Below are positions 14,450 to 24,086 of a stretch of 64,000 nt of DNA, piece by piece. Position 1 is the first letter of the stretch; each line of letters begins with the position of its first letter. Below the pieces are notes generated by a model. It did no database searches, was not told the origin of the DNA, and worked only from the letters and a program-made list of their open reading frames with translations. The stretch spans positions 186,001 to 250,000 of the forward strand of contig JASANG010002616.1 in NCBI GenBank assembly GCA_030248215.1, in the 5' to 3' direction. The stretch comes from Enoplolaimus lenunculus. Its lineage: Eukaryota > Nematoda > Enoplea > Enoplida > Thoracostomopsidae. The position numbers and the translations under genes are program-made.

Positions 14450-17400
14450 TAGTGTCTGTGACAGGTCTGAAAATCAGGAATTGAAGTCATCACCGTCCGA
14501 AAATCCTTCCTTGAATCATGAAATTGATCTCACATTATCAACTATAATCGATGCTTGTGTTACGGTAAAGTGATAAATGCTAAAAGTCGTGGTACCACGT
14601 TAAATGTTGAGGCCAATATAAAGAACAGGGGCGGAACAGTATTATAAGCATATAACTAAACATTAAGCCGAAACCTAAGCGTAAGAATGAGCATATTCCT
14701 AAACCTAAGCCTATTAAGCCAAGCAAAAAATTAGTCTAAAGCTTAAAACGTACTCTATTCTTGTCCCACAGGAAAACTCTCCGCCCCTGATCTTTACATG
14801 AGCCAATGTTTTAAACAGGCAAACACTATTGGATACGGATGCTTAACACAATTTCGAGTCATTATCCACAGTAACCAAAAGTTGGCCTATGTTTAACGTT
14901 ACTAGGACTCAGTTTCTTAACCTTTCTTACTGTGTATGCGCACGGACGTCCCCTGCCCCCCAGTGCCAAATTGACTCGATCTAAAGTGAAACAATCTTTA
15001 GTTGGAATTGTACGGTATACAACAAAATTATTCGGTGCCCCCAATACATAATTTTCTGAGCAGACGTCCCTGCGCAGCAAAAATTGGCGAATCAAATTGA
15101 CTGTCTCGGAAATAGGCTGTTCCTGACTACACAAACTGAGTCAAATTCGACTCCACCAGAGTCAAATTCCAGTCACTAAGTCGCACGTTTGACTCTGACG
15201 GAGTCGAATTCGACTCAGTTTTTGTAGTCCCGTAGAGCCTATTTCGGAGAGAGTCAAATTGTTTCACCATTTTTGCCGTGTGTGTACGCAACCTGATTCA
15301 CTTTTACTGTACATTTCTGTGTAGGCAATTTAGACTTTTCTGTTCTAAATAAACAATAATTCAAATTCTAATTTGATAACAGTTATGTTTCGTGCATTTT
15401 CTAAAAATTATCGTTCTTTACTGGTTGGTATACACTGCAAAAAATGGTGAGTCAAATTGACTCACTCCGAAATAGGTTCCATGGGACTACACAAACGGAA
15501 TCAAATTCGACTCCACTAGAGTCAAACGTGCGATTAAGTGAGTTGAATTTGGCCCTGGCGGAGTCGAATTGAACTCAGTTTTTGTAGTCGTGTAGAGCCT
15601 ATTTCGGAGAGAGTCAATTTGACTCACCATTTTTTGCAGCGTAGAAAAAATTTTAATTCCCAAAAAATATATAACGAGCGAGTGAGTCGGATAAGTAAAA
15701 AATCTGTAAATTACATATTTTTTCAACTGAGTATTGTAGAAAACCCCAGGTTCCACAAAAATAAATTGCTCGGCTGCATTAATAAATTTAAAATTTAAAA
15801 TTTTAGTTTTCGACATTTTTGACAATTTTACACCGTGAAATTGAACTGAGTCGACCGCCGCATTCAGGTGCCTGTCTTAGGCTTCTACCGAAACCCGGCT
15901 CAGGACCCTATAGCAGCGACGGATCTAAGATTTATTGGCAGAGAGAAGATTAGCGTAGCTACGCAAGTTTGAGACCAATTTCCGAGTTCTCGTTAAGGGT
16001 CGTTAATTTGGGGGGGGGGTAGAGTAACTGAACCAGACCGAATTATCCGCCATATGAGCCCAACTTGAATAAAACACCACGGTCGAACAAATCGAAACGT
16101 CAAAAACTATTCGCTTGACTTCAGTACAAAATTTCAGTTTAGAGTCTGTTTGAACGCAATTTTATATTTTTCAAAATTTGAACATTGCCGAAAACCTTAC
16201 GCAATCGAAGCGATTGTGAAGCCAGACGACGCAATTTTAGTATTTTATGCAAATTATGCGATAAATTGACCGATTCTGTAATTTTGGTGGCACCCACGGC
16301 CCCGGTCACGGTACGTGAACGGTTACCAAACTTCAAATCGTGTCGATTTTGATGTTTCAGAAAACTGAAACAACGGCAAAAGATACTGTCGCCATTGTGG
16401 CTCGCGAATCGCTGCCCGAGTTGAGCGATAAAATCCTGAGCAATCTTGAAGAACGAAAGTTGACTTCCTGGTTTAGTAAATTGGTAAACTTTTAATAGCA
16501 GGAACATGAGAAAACATTTTTTCTTTGAAATAATTAATTATTCATTTGTTTTAATGCAGCATAATTGATTTGTGGCTCAGGGTTGTAGCGAGCTTACCTC
16601 TTCCCCGGAGGTCTATAAATTTTTCAGGAAGGGCATACAATGGTTTTCGTTGAGTTACAAGCAAGGTTGAACATTTTCTTGAGGGGCAATATTCTTAGGG
16701 CTCTGCACTGTAAATTCAGATGAGTTGATTAATCAATTCAGCTAGCGAGTTGGTTATTTCTGAATTCGTATCAGTAAACATTAACTCACTCTCAGCTGAG
16801 TTAATTCTCACTATGAGTTGAGTTGACTCTGGGTAAGTTGAGTAATTAACTCAGAATGAATTGAATCAACTCAAAATTTTGAGTTCTGATAGTCTTAACT
16901 CAGACTGAGTGATTCAACTCATTCTGAGTTAAAATCAACTCACTGAAATTTACAGTGTGGGCCTCTGGCCTGTCTTTGGGCTACGGTCCTGTCACTGCTT
17001 CTTAACCCTTTTTGTAGAGAATGTAGAGTGGTTTGAGCAATGAATTGCAATCCCTGTACTAGAAATAATACACAATACGCAGTGTTTAAAATAAGTACTC
17101 TACATGTATGCGCAGTACAAAATCTCCACTACGCAAAATCTCTTCCGAGATTGAGGAAAAACGCTAAGGGTTAGACACCGCTGCACGCCCGGCGCATGCA
17201 GAAATTTTTAATAAAAAATTTTACCGTGCTTCATGCTGGTATCCGGCAGCGTATGACGGTGTCCATTGGCTCGCGGCGCCGTCCGGCGGCGCTCCACGGC
17301 ATCCGACAGCGGGCGGCGAGTGCAGCGCAACCCTTACAGTCTAGCGGTGGTTGGTATGGCTTCGATTACCTGCACGAAAGTGTATCTTGTATGAAAAAAT

Positions 17401-20400
17401 ATTCATGTAAGAAAGGATTAAAACTGCATTATTTGCAATTTTTAACAAATTTGATTAATGTTTCAGAAACGCTACGTGTCTTCGTCTCGACTTTACGAAA
17501 TTCCGTACATTCTTGACGATATTATTGCGAAATACAAAGAAAATCTTTACAACGAACTGTTTCCAGTTGTGGTCGACGAAACTTGGTGTTTTTGTTTAGG
17601 AATTATGGGCGAACGAATACGCAAAAAAGAAGAACCTCAATATTATGAAGATATACTGGTACGTGATGTGATGCAACTTCCACAATATCATGCGTACACC
17701 AGGTGACTTTTGAGGCCGCAGTGTGCAGCGCACTTAAGCCAAAAAAAAAGCCTTCAGTGAAAAAATATTTTTTTGATTAATTTAGAAATTAATATTTTTG
17801 GAATTTCTCAAATAGTTTTTTTGTTCTGGTAAATATTTTATTCTTAAAATACACTTTTGTGTATTAACTTTATTAAAAATATATTAATATTTAGGAATTT
17901 CTTCACGATTTTCGCGAATTTATGATATCGGCGACTGGCATTGAGCTACGACCAATGGTGCAACAACGTTACGATTTAATTTATGAACATTTAAAAATTC
18001 ATACAGTGCCCACTGAGCAACTCATCGTACAACATTATCGCGAGCAAATGGAAGAATCCCAGGTTTTAGTTCACTGGCATTTTTTTTCAAAAAAACTCTG
18101 AAATTATTTACCTCAAAAAGTATTTCTATTGCGCATTTTATTCCAAAATATTGGTTTGAGATTTTAGAAACGGTCCACGACTTTGTTGTCATTGTTTGCT
18201 GCGATCACTTTTAACCCTTTCTCACATGAATATTTTCAATTTCAAGTGAGACGTAATTTCAAGGTAAGATTCGAACCCCAGCCTCACAGGTGAGAGGCGT
18301 TTACGATGACCACTGAGCTATAGGAGCTTGACGCTCGAGCCCGGAGAGGATGTCACGCATTGTGGAGATTTTGCTCTGCGCATATATGTTACAATTCTTA
18401 AACACTGCTCACAGTGTCTATATTGCTCGTATATTATTGTATTTAGTTGATCATAGTATACTCTATGAGTGAGAGGATTAACTCAAAATCATACAATTCT
18501 AAATGTTAGGCATTAATACTAAAGCAGTCAATGTGGTTGCAATATTTGCAATCGACACAAATATATTATTATTTTCCGCAAAAATGGCGCAACGCAAGTT
18601 GAAATCTTAGAGAACATATAAACAAAACTGTAACGAATTATATTCAAACATTTAATTTATATAATGGTCATAAAATTCAGCTAGAAAATAGCTTTAATTA
18701 TATAGATATTTCATAAAGCAATAATAGTTAAAATTACATAAAAAATAACAGAGAAATTTACGTAAAACAATAATAGTTAAAAATTAATAAAAAGTAATAG
18801 TTAAAATTGCATCTAAAATAAGAGTTAAAGTTACATAAAAATAATAGTTAAAATTACATAAAAAATAACATTGAAATTTACGTAAAACAATAATAGTTAA
18901 AATTAATAAAAAGTAACAGTTAAAATTACATCTAAAATAAGAGTTAAAGTTACATAAAAATAATAGTTAAAATTACATAAAAAATAATAGTTGAAATTAC
19001 ACAAAAAATAATAGTTAAAATTACGTAAACAACAAGATTACATAAAACAATAATAGTTCAAATTACATAAAAAATAACAGTTAAAATTAGATAAAAATAA
19101 TAGTTGAGATTATATACATTAAAAATAATAGTTAAAATTACATAAACCAATAATGGTTAGAATTACATAAACCAATATTTTAAATTACAAAAAACCAATA
19201 ATATTTAAAATAACATTAACCAATAATAGTTAAAATTACATAAAACAATAATAGTTAAAATTACATGAAACAATTGTGTAGTTAAAATTACATAAAAATA
19301 ATAGTGAAAATTCCATAAATTAATTATATTTAAATTTACATAAAACAATAATAGTTAAAATTGCATATTTTAACAATCGTCAATGATACACAGCCCTGTG
19401 CCTAATTTTATACTTCGACCCATTTTCTTAAACTGTCAATAGACGCTACTGTATTGACCCGAATAAGAGAGGGGCTGATATTTATTTGGCCTCTCCAGAA
19501 GGGTACCCCCCTTGTTATTCGGTTACGGACTATTATTTATTTTTAAGCCACGCTCCGCTGCCCTTCGTTACAGATATATATCCGGTACTGCAATTATCCG
19601 TTGAATTAAACGTATATTTGTCTTGCAATTAGGCTAAATTGACGTTTGGACTCTAATTAGAGTTTAGGGGCTCTATCCACTTACGGACTCTTATTAGGGA
19701 TACGGACTCCTATTGATTCGGACACAAAATGGGAACCCCCTCTTATTACCCCCTCTTTAGGGATACGGACTCCTATTGATTCGGACACAAAATGGGAACC
19801 CCCTCTTATTACCCCCTCTTTAGGGATACGGACTCCTATTGATTCGGACCCAAAATGGGAACCCCCTCTTATTACCCCCTCTTATTCGGGTCAATACAGT
19901 ACACACAGTTACTAAACTGGACGGTTTCTTGTTTCAGACAAAATGTTGTGGTGTTGCTCCGAAGTTGGTTGCGCAGTTTGGTCGACTCACTAACGACGAT
20001 AATACAATATCGCTGGTTATTAAAGGTAATATTTGGGACCCATATTCTCAAATGTGTATAGCATCTATCACCAGTTAGCAATTGGTTTTCAAACTGATAC
20101 ACAACTGTATTAAGTGCAATGACAAAGTTGCCTCAGAAATAGTATAAAAAAAGTCCTAATTTAGGCTTAATTAAATATTCAAATTAGTATGTAGCTAATA
20201 AACAGGTTGCAATTTTAAAACCCCAGTACGAAGTGAACAGCCCAGAAGTGCAAGATTTCAAGCAAAAATGTTTATTAAAATCGGTTCGGCGGTTCTTGAG
20301 ATATTTGGTCTACGGAAAGGCGATCAAAAGGGCGGACATCCATTTTTCAATCCACGACTACGTAAACGCATCGCGATACTTCCAGCTTCGTTCAGAGTTT

Positions 20401-23400
20401 CACTTCGCTCACACTGTAAATTCAAATGAGTTGATTAATCAATTCAGCTAGCGAGTTGGTTATTTCTGAATTAATATCAGTAAACATTAACTCACTCTGA
20501 GTTGATTTGATTTTCAAGCTGAGTTGAATTGTCTCTGGGCGGGTTGGTTAATTAACTCAGAACGAATTGAATCAACTCAAAATTCTGAGTTCTGATAGTC
20601 CTAACTCAGACTGAGTGATTCAACTCATTTTGAGTTAAAATCAACTCACTGAAATTTACAGTGCAATTGGTTTCAGTGCTTCACGCGATTAAACTGCCAA
20701 TCACAGACAGCGTCGGCCAAGCTGATTATTACGTCGTTGTTGAAATGTTGCCTAAAACCGTATTTGTCGGAGTTGCTCCAACACAAACAGAAGTCGTTTC
20801 GTCGCGTGGAAAACCTAAATTCAATACAAGACTGTTGATACCGTGAGTGTGTTTTTAAAGTTAGCCTTAGGCTTAGGTCTAGGTTTAGGCTTTTAGTCGA
20901 CTCTTAGTGATAATCTAAAATCATGGATCCGTCACTCATTTGTCGACTGGCATGCGGGCAACGTGTCGCTGATGTCTCTGAAACACGAATTCGGGGTTGT
21001 AGCCGTTAAAGATTAGGCATATATTTTCGAATGCGTATGGCATCTATTACCAGTATTAGGAATAGGTTTTCAAACTGACGAACCCCTGCAATATATTCCC
21101 TAACAATTGGCCCTAAAGTAGGAAAAATCAAACTAAAAATGCGATGAATTATCTATTAACGTCATCGTACACTCGTTCGAAAGTCACAAACGCCAATGTC
21201 ATTTGGTGATAGGTACTACACACATTTGAGAATATTGACCCAAGCAAAAAAACTGCACTGTAAATTTCAATGAGTTAATAAATTAACTCAGACGCGAAGT
21301 TAGTTATTTCTGAGTTAATAACAGAATACTTTAACTCACTTTGAGTTGACTTGATTCTCACTGTGACTTGAGCTGACTCTGGGTGAGTTGATTGATTAAC
21401 TCAGAATGAATTTTGAATCAACTCAGAATTCTGAGTTCTGATAGTCCTAACTCAGGCTGAGTGATTCAACTCATTCTGAGTTAAAATCAACTCACTAAAA
21501 TTTGCAGTGTGAAGTAAAATTAAGAGTTAAGGTGGCGCTATACTTGTCATGCGGCACTGAGCTCAAATTAATTATTCGTATGAAACATTTTTGCACCAGC
21601 GTTTGGCTTTTACACTAGTGTTCACCGTAATTTCCAGTGACTTGATTTTACTTCACAATGAGTTGAATCACTAAGTCTCAATTAGGCCGTTCAAAACTCG
21701 GAATTTTGAATTGTTTGAACTCATTCTGAGTTTATTAATCTACTCACCCGGGGAATTAAATCAGCTCAGAGTGAGTTAATATTTACGGTTTTAAACTCAG
21801 AAATTACCAGAAAAGTACAATTCATTCTCTAAGTTAATCAACTCGCTGGATTTACACTGCTGGTACTTGTGTGAAAACGTTTTATCCAACAAATATCGCT
21901 TTAAAGTGTCAGTAATGTACTTTACGAGCTCAAACAATGGGGGCTAGAAAAATGTCACCGGATACCAAAATGTTTATTTTGACATAAAGCAAAACCTAAT
22001 CACGCTAAATATAGTATTATTTGCTAATCTGTTATACACTGTAAATTCCAATGAGTTAATTAATCAACTCAGACGGAAAGTTAGTTCTTTCTGAGTTAAT
22101 AACAGTAAACTTAAACTCACTCTGAGTTGATTTGATTCTCACTGTGAGTTGAGTTGACTATGGATGAGTTGCTTAATTAACTCAGAATGAATTAAATCAA
22201 CTAAAAATTCTGAGTTCTGATAGTCCTAACTCAGGATGAGTGATTCAACTCATTCTGAGTTAAAATCAACTCACTGGAATTTACAGTGTAACTTTGAGCT
22301 AATGGGCGGAACATCAAAAGAACCATATTCCTAAGCCTAAGCCTAACTGTAAGCACAAGGTTGTACCTAAGCCTAAGCTAAAGCGAAAAAAATTAGTCGA
22401 AAGCTTATAAGCTTACTCTTTTGTAGTCCCACGGAATAACGTTCCACCTTGCGCAGTACTACACATATTTGAGCATACGACGTCGCTTATTCCATAGAAA
22501 TATACCAATGGAACTCATTGAAAGCACACAAGCGACACTCCGGCTTTCAATCTGGGACCGAGATCGTATGTCAACTGATGATTACATCGGCGAATGCTTT
22601 GTTGACGTTCAAACCAATTCAAGTTGGATGGTTGAGTTGAGTTCAGCGTCGCAAATTGACGATTCCCATTATCAAGCGGACAATTATCGCGTCAAACTAG
22701 CAGTTCGAAAGATGAAGCCAAAAGAAACGAAAATTTTAAAGGTATGAACGCGTTCATTGGTCAAAAATGCGAAAGGAAACGAAAATTTCAAAGGTATGAG
22801 CGTTCATTGGTCAGAAATGCGAAAGGAAGCGAATATTTTGAAGGTATGAGCGTTCATTGGTCAGAAATTTGAAAGGAATTCAAAAGTATGAGCGTTCATT
22901 GATCAGAAATGCGAAAGGAAACGAAATTTTGAAGGTATGAGCGTTCATTGGTCAGAAATTCGAAAGAAAACGAAAATTTTAAATGTATAAGCGTTCATTG
23001 GTCAGAAATTTGAAAGGAAACGAATATTTTGAAGGATTGATCGTTCATTGGTCAGTAATTTGATAGAAATAAGCAGGGTGTAATCGGATATTCGTTTCAG
23101 TTTCTGTTTCCGGTAAAAATTTATGTCCGTTTCCGTTTTTTATAGAAATTCTGAGAACATGACCGTACAAGAGTATAATCGAAATTGACTCTGGCGGAGT
23201 CGAGTTTTGACTCAGTTTGTGTAGTCCGGAAAAGCCTATTTCGGAGGGAGTCAATTTGACTCACCATTTTTTGCAGTGTATGAGCCGTTATTATTACGCA
23301 GAAAGTCAGTTCCAGATCACGTAAAAAGTTGTGCAAATTTTCATTACAAATGTGCTGTAATTGTTTAATATTAAGTGATGATGAAATTAATGCAAAATCA

Positions 23401-23753
23401 TGTAAAATTTGGATGCATCTTTTGTAATTTTTCAAATTTTCGAACCAATAGCAAATATTTGCAAACCTCAACTGTGTTATGTATTTTCTTTCAAGATTTT
23501 TTCGTCATCAGAATGATTCAGGATCTTAAAAATAGAATTAAAAAATATGAAATTTAGACAGCACAAGAGTATTTACTAATAGTGTGATTTGCTGTGGATA
23601 ACTGACTCTTGAGCTGTCTTTTAAGGCTTAGAAAAATAAAATTCTGCAAAAATTTCTATTATTCAATCTGGTTTATTACAGGTGCTTATGGAACGAAAAC
23701 ACTTTGATCCAATTGTACAAGATTTTCGCAAACGTCACTTTCCAGAATCTTAA
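942..23753 (+). CDS. Munc13-4/BAIAP3-type MUN-C2 protein, 3' part of gene
   Basis: Nine exons with matching phases: 942-1151, 12161-12247, 16361-16483, 17467-17658, 17895-18062, 19938-20025, 20677-20842, 22498-22741, 23682-23753 (TAA). They encode about 450 C-terminal residues; the N-terminus lies before the window. Exons 1-5 give helical MUN/MHD-like sequence ending in the family-typical stretch TEQLIVQHYREQMEESQ. Exons 6-8 form a C2 domain. Its calcium loops are recognisable: ITDSVGQADYYV, then WDRDRMSTDDYIGE with the expected aspartates. The short tail HFDPIVQDFRKRHF matches the end of Munc13-4/BAIAP3 proteins. Family members tether and prime secretory granules or dense-core vesicles for SNARE-mediated fusion; a role here is inferred. 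Introns hold many MITEs, and the donor of exon 8 lies inside a tandem array. Family call is fairly sure; the choice between Munc13-4 and BAIAP3 orthology is not. Confidence 0.78.
1281..1728. mobile_element. TA-flanked MITE, CAGTGACCCGAATAAG family
   Basis: 448 bp; left CAGTGACCCGAATAAGAGGG, right CCCTCTTATTGGGGTCACTA, TA at each side. Contains the family's conserved blocks GTTATTCGGTTACGGA and ACGGACTCCTATTGATTG. This copy has no nested insertion. Confidence 0.82.
2026..2219. mobile_element. TA-flanked MITE, CACTGCAAAAAATGG ends
   Basis: 194-bp palindromic element flanked by TA on both sides. The left end reads CACTGCAAAAAATGGTGAGT and the right end CCATTTTTTGCAGTG. No coding capacity. Confidence 0.85.
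2320..2529. mobile_element. MITE, CACTGCAAAAAATGG family
   Basis: About 210 bp; ends CACTGCAAAAAAATGC and CCATTTTTTGCACTG, both slightly decayed. TA follows the right end. Confidence 0.82.
2739..5302. mobile_element. TTAGGC-core MITE expanded by an internal minisatellite
   Basis: Ends GGCCAATGTTACTTTAAGGG (left) and CCTTAAAGTAACGCTAGCC (right) are inverted. Short TTAGGC runs lie just inside each end. The core is replaced by the 27-bp array. Unexpanded relatives of the same family lie at 63437-63620 and 63624-63900. Confidence 0.8.
2836..5236. repeat. 27-bp minisatellite, about 89 copies
   Basis: Unit GGAACACATTTTTGCAACGC plus AGGCTTA. Most copies differ at one to three positions (AGGCTTAGG/AGGCTTATG, GCAACGCAG/GCAACACAG). 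Units with one base missing near 4185 and 4561 lie 377 bp apart (14 units), so part of the array was copied as a higher-order block. Because 27 is divisible by 3, both strands stay open for hundreds of codons; I read this as non-coding. Confidence 0.95.
5305..5445. mobile_element. Fragmentary MITE, CACGTGCAAGTTTTTGC family
   Basis: CACACGAGCAAGTTTTTGCA start, then inverted CTGCAAGTTCAAGCTGCAAA words. Confidence 0.45.
5505..5818. mobile_element. Truncated MITE, CAGTGACCCGAATAAG family
   Basis: Inverted copy ending CTTATTCGGATCGCTACAG followed by TA; the other side is eroded. Confidence 0.65.
6224..6432. mobile_element. MITE, CACTGCAAAAAATGG family
   Basis: Left end intact (TA, then CACTGCAAAAAATGGTGAGT). 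Right end decayed to CCATTTTTTACAGAG. Confidence 0.82.
6584..6863. mobile_element. TTAGGC-core MITE (inverted)
   Basis: Inverted ends GGCCAATGTATAGAACTGGG and CTTGTTCTATACATGGGCC; core of CCTAAG hexamers, the reverse complement of TTAGGC repeats. Confidence 0.8.
7092..7345. mobile_element. MITE, CACTGTAAATT family
   Basis: 254 bp with CACTGTAAATTTCAACGA and TCACTGAAATTTACAGTG ends. The core consists of GAGTTGATT / AATCAACTC words that fold as a long imperfect hairpin. Confidence 0.82.
7861..8114. mobile_element. TA-flanked MITE, CACTGTAAATT family
   Basis: 254 bp, TA on both sides, ends CACTGTAAATTAAAATGAG and CAATGGAATTTACAGTG. Confidence 0.85.
8371..8523. repeat. 35-bp tandem repeat, four copies
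   Basis: GAGTATCGGCATCGGTAATA begins each unit and CGGCACGTTTCAT ends it; last copies nearly identical. Confidence 0.9.
8551..9660. mobile_element. 1.1-kb TIR element with internal minisatellite
   Basis: GTCACTCACACGTTATAACG and CGCACGCATTATAACGTGTG ends; second inverted arms ACGGTGTAGCGGACATTT and GTCCGCTACACCGT lie further inside. No open reading frame of note. Confidence 0.75.
8785..9400. repeat. ~18-bp minisatellite inside the TIR element
   Basis: About 30 copies of TTCCCGCCAAAATTTGAA, variably diverged. Confidence 0.9.
10069..10470. mobile_element. MITE, GTTCACGTTATAACTGGGG family
   Basis: GTTCACGTTAGAACTGGGGC against GCCCCAATTATTACGTGAAC; inside, ACACATTTTGTCC arms and several TCATATGATA words. 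Confidence 0.75.
10998..11325. mobile_element. MITE, CAGTGACCCGAATAAG family, right end missing
   Basis: Left end CTGTAGTGACTCGAACAAGA; stops after AACAGTCCGTAACCGAAT. Confidence 0.7.
11501..11687. mobile_element. TTAGGC-core MITE (inverted)
   Basis: GGCCAATGTATAGCACAGGG at the left, TAATCTTTACAATGGCC at the right, short CCTAAG core. Confidence 0.8.
11894..12043. mobile_element. GC-rich MITE, AGGGTTGCGCTATA ends
   Basis: TTAGGGTTGCGCTATATTTT and GTACAGCGCAACCCTTA ends, core GACGTCCGGCG / CGGACGTC. Ends 117 bases before MUN-C2 exon 2. Confidence 0.72.
12431..12639. mobile_element. TTAGGC-core MITE (inverted), intron 2 of the MUN-C2 gene
   Basis: GGCCCACGTATAGAACAGGG and CCCTGTTCTATACATGGGTC ends with CCTAAG core. 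Confidence 0.8.
12819..13072. mobile_element. TA-flanked MITE, CACTGTAAATT family
   Basis: Left end CACTGTAAATTTCAGTGAGT after TA; right end GGAATTTGTAGTG before TA. Confidence 0.85.
13250..14018. mobile_element. Probable long element, CACGTGCAAG family
   Basis: GGGCAAGTTTTGCAGCGAGC at the left and CTCGCTGCAAAAAATATTGC / CACGTGCGAATAGAGCTTTA at the right are inverted; the middle holds the 134-bp duplication. Confidence 0.45.
13470..13737. repeat. 134-bp tandem duplication
   Basis: GCAAACACAAAATTTTTAGC starts both copies (13470, 13604); they differ at very few positions. Confidence 0.92.
14154..14264 (+). mobile_element. tRNA-derived SINE-like copy
   Basis: A tRNA-like head (GTAGCTCAGTGTTTAGAGC; loop CCTGTAA; arm GGGATCAAGTCCC) is followed by GCAAGATTTTCGTAAAGGGT. 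The same head-plus-body order recurs at three other sites, so I call it a SINE, not a tRNA gene. The acceptor stem has a mismatch and the T loop is abnormal. Confidence 0.6.
14385..14446. repeat. (AT)n microsatellite
   Basis: About 30 uninterrupted AT units after a T-run. Confidence 0.97.
14611..14804. mobile_element. TTAGGC-core MITE (inverted)
   Basis: GGCCAATATAAAGAACAGGG and GATCTTTACATGAGCC ends; CCTAAG words inside. Confidence 0.78.
15074..15280. mobile_element. MITE, CACTGCAAAAAATGG family, decayed ends
   Basis: Internal GAGTCAAATTCGACTC arms and TGTAGTCCCGTAGAGCCTAT conserved; outer ends are mutated. Confidence 0.72.
15433..15641. mobile_element. TA-flanked MITE, CACTGCAAAAAATGG family
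   Basis: 209 bp, TA on both sides, both ends nearly intact (CACTGCAAAAAATGGTGAGT / CCATTTTTTGCAGCG). Confidence 0.85.
16706..16957. mobile_element. MITE, CACTGTAAATT family
   Basis: 252 bp, in intron 3 of the MUN-C2 gene; both ends well kept. Confidence 0.83.
17002..17421. mobile_element. tRNA-type TIR element, interrupted
   Basis: Left end TTAACCCTTTTTGTAGAG, right end ATTCATGTAAGAAAGGATTA. The middle is replaced by another MITE (17166-17336), and little of the tRNA-like part remains. Directly precedes MUN-C2 exon 4. Confidence 0.6.
17166..17336. mobile_element. GC-rich MITE, AAGGGTT...AACCCTT ends, nested
   Basis: AAGGGTTAGACACCGCTGCA against GTGCAGCGCAACCCTTA. Related to 11894-12043. 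GC-rich core of CCGGCG words. Confidence 0.65.
18211..18481 (-). mobile_element. TIR element carrying a tRNA-like unit
   Basis: Ends TTAACCCTTTCTCACATGAA and CTATGAGTGAGAGGATTAA are inverted. On the minus strand it holds TAGCTCAGTGG (A box) and GGTTCGAATC (B box) about 35 bases apart. Lies in intron 5 of the MUN-C2 gene. Confidence 0.75.
18640..19375. repeat. Degenerate ~24-bp satellite array
   Basis: Roughly 30 units of AATAATAGTTAAAATTACAT with AAA spacers; some blocks of ~120 bp are copied (18700-18880 against 18860-18960). MUN-C2 intron 5. Confidence 0.88.
19449..19899. mobile_element. TA-flanked MITE, CAGTGACCCGAATAAG family, internal triplication
   Basis: Ends CTGTATTGACCCGAATAAGA and TCTTATTCGGGTCAATACAG with TA on both sides. 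Its right part is tandemly tripled (see 19695-19890). It stops 38 bases before exon 6 of the MUN-C2 gene. Confidence 0.82.
19695..19890. repeat. 63-bp unit, three tandem copies
   Basis: TAGGGATACGGACTCCTATT begins each copy; near identical, so recent. Confidence 0.9.
20030..20110. mobile_element. Fragment of CTCAAATGTGTATAGCA repeat family
   Basis: TTCTCAAATGTGTATAGCAT and ATCACCAGTTAGCAATTGG recur at 21020-21240, 45590-45840, 49680-49720, 55110-55190 and, inverted, at 5850-5960. A dispersed inverted-end element. Confidence 0.5.
20412..20663. mobile_element. MITE, CACTGTAAATT family, abutting a splice acceptor
   Basis: Ends GAAATTTACAGTG only 13 bases before exon 7 of the MUN-C2 gene (20677). 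The MITE therefore forms the 3' end of that intron. Confidence 0.85.
21020..21240. mobile_element. Dispersed inverted-end element, GTGTGTAGCACCTATCACC family
   Basis: ATTTTCGAATGCGTATGGCA left and GTGATAGGTACTACACACAT right are inverted with respect to each other. MUN-C2 intron 7. Confidence 0.55.
21256..21509. mobile_element. MITE, CACTGTAAATT family
   Basis: Ends CACTGTAAATTTCAATGAG and CTAAAATTTGCAGTG; full length. Confidence 0.82.
21623..21859. mobile_element. Decayed MITE, CACTGTAAATT family
   Basis: Opposite orientation to its neighbour, ends CACCGTAATTTCCAGTGAC and CGCTGGATTTACACTG, several small deletions. Confidence 0.7.
22037..22288. mobile_element. TA-flanked MITE, CACTGTAAATT family
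   Basis: 252 bp with TA on both sides, intron 7 of the MUN-C2 gene. Confidence 0.85.
22301..22450. mobile_element. TTAGGC-core MITE, partial
   Basis: Retains GGGCGGAACA, a CCTAAGCC core and the TAGTCCCACGGAATAACGTT inner right end; outer ends missing. It abuts a CACTGTAA MITE (22037-22288). Confidence 0.6.
22720..23064 (+). repeat. ~50-bp minisatellite spanning a splice donor of the MUN-C2 gene
   Basis: About seven copies of a unit of ~21 exonic bases of exon 8 (AAAGAAACGAAAATTTTAAAG) plus ~30 intronic bases (GTATGA...CATTGGTCAG). GTAT donors recur at 22742, 22794, 22844, 22886, 22935 and 22985; the seventh is mutated. Only the first gives the full protein, because GTA TGA follows in frame. 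Confidence 0.92.
23174..23278. mobile_element. Half MITE, CACTGCAAAAAATGG family
   Basis: Only the right half is present, ending CTCACCATTTTTTGCAGTG followed by TA. Lies in intron 8 of the MUN-C2 gene. Confidence 0.75.
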
Positions 23754-23814
23754 ATTATATTTTGACAAAAGAATTATTTTTTATTAAGTTTATAAATTAT
23801 TTCGTATTGCGTAA

Positions 23815-24086
23815 AAGCCCTAATGGAAGTTTTTGATACGAGCACTTGCAGCTGCCACTCGCACTTGCAAGTGTTGTCCAAAATCCTGTTCGAAAAACTT
23901 GCAGCTGCAAATACAAATGATTAAAAATCACTGCTAAGAATTCACTTCACATGTATGAAATAATGCATGTTCACTGAGTTTATTGCAACCGCTTTCCCAT
24001 TGGCTGATGAATAAATGCAAGTTCTGCGTACAATTTGCAGCAGAAAGTTCTCGCAGCAAAAACTTGCATGTGTGAAGAGGGCTTTA
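23815..24086. mobile_element. MITE, CACGTGCAAG family, after the MUN-C2 stop
   Basis: AAAGCCCTAATGG start and CAAAAACTTGCATGTGTGAA / GAGGGCTTT end form inverted ends. Confidence 0.6.
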
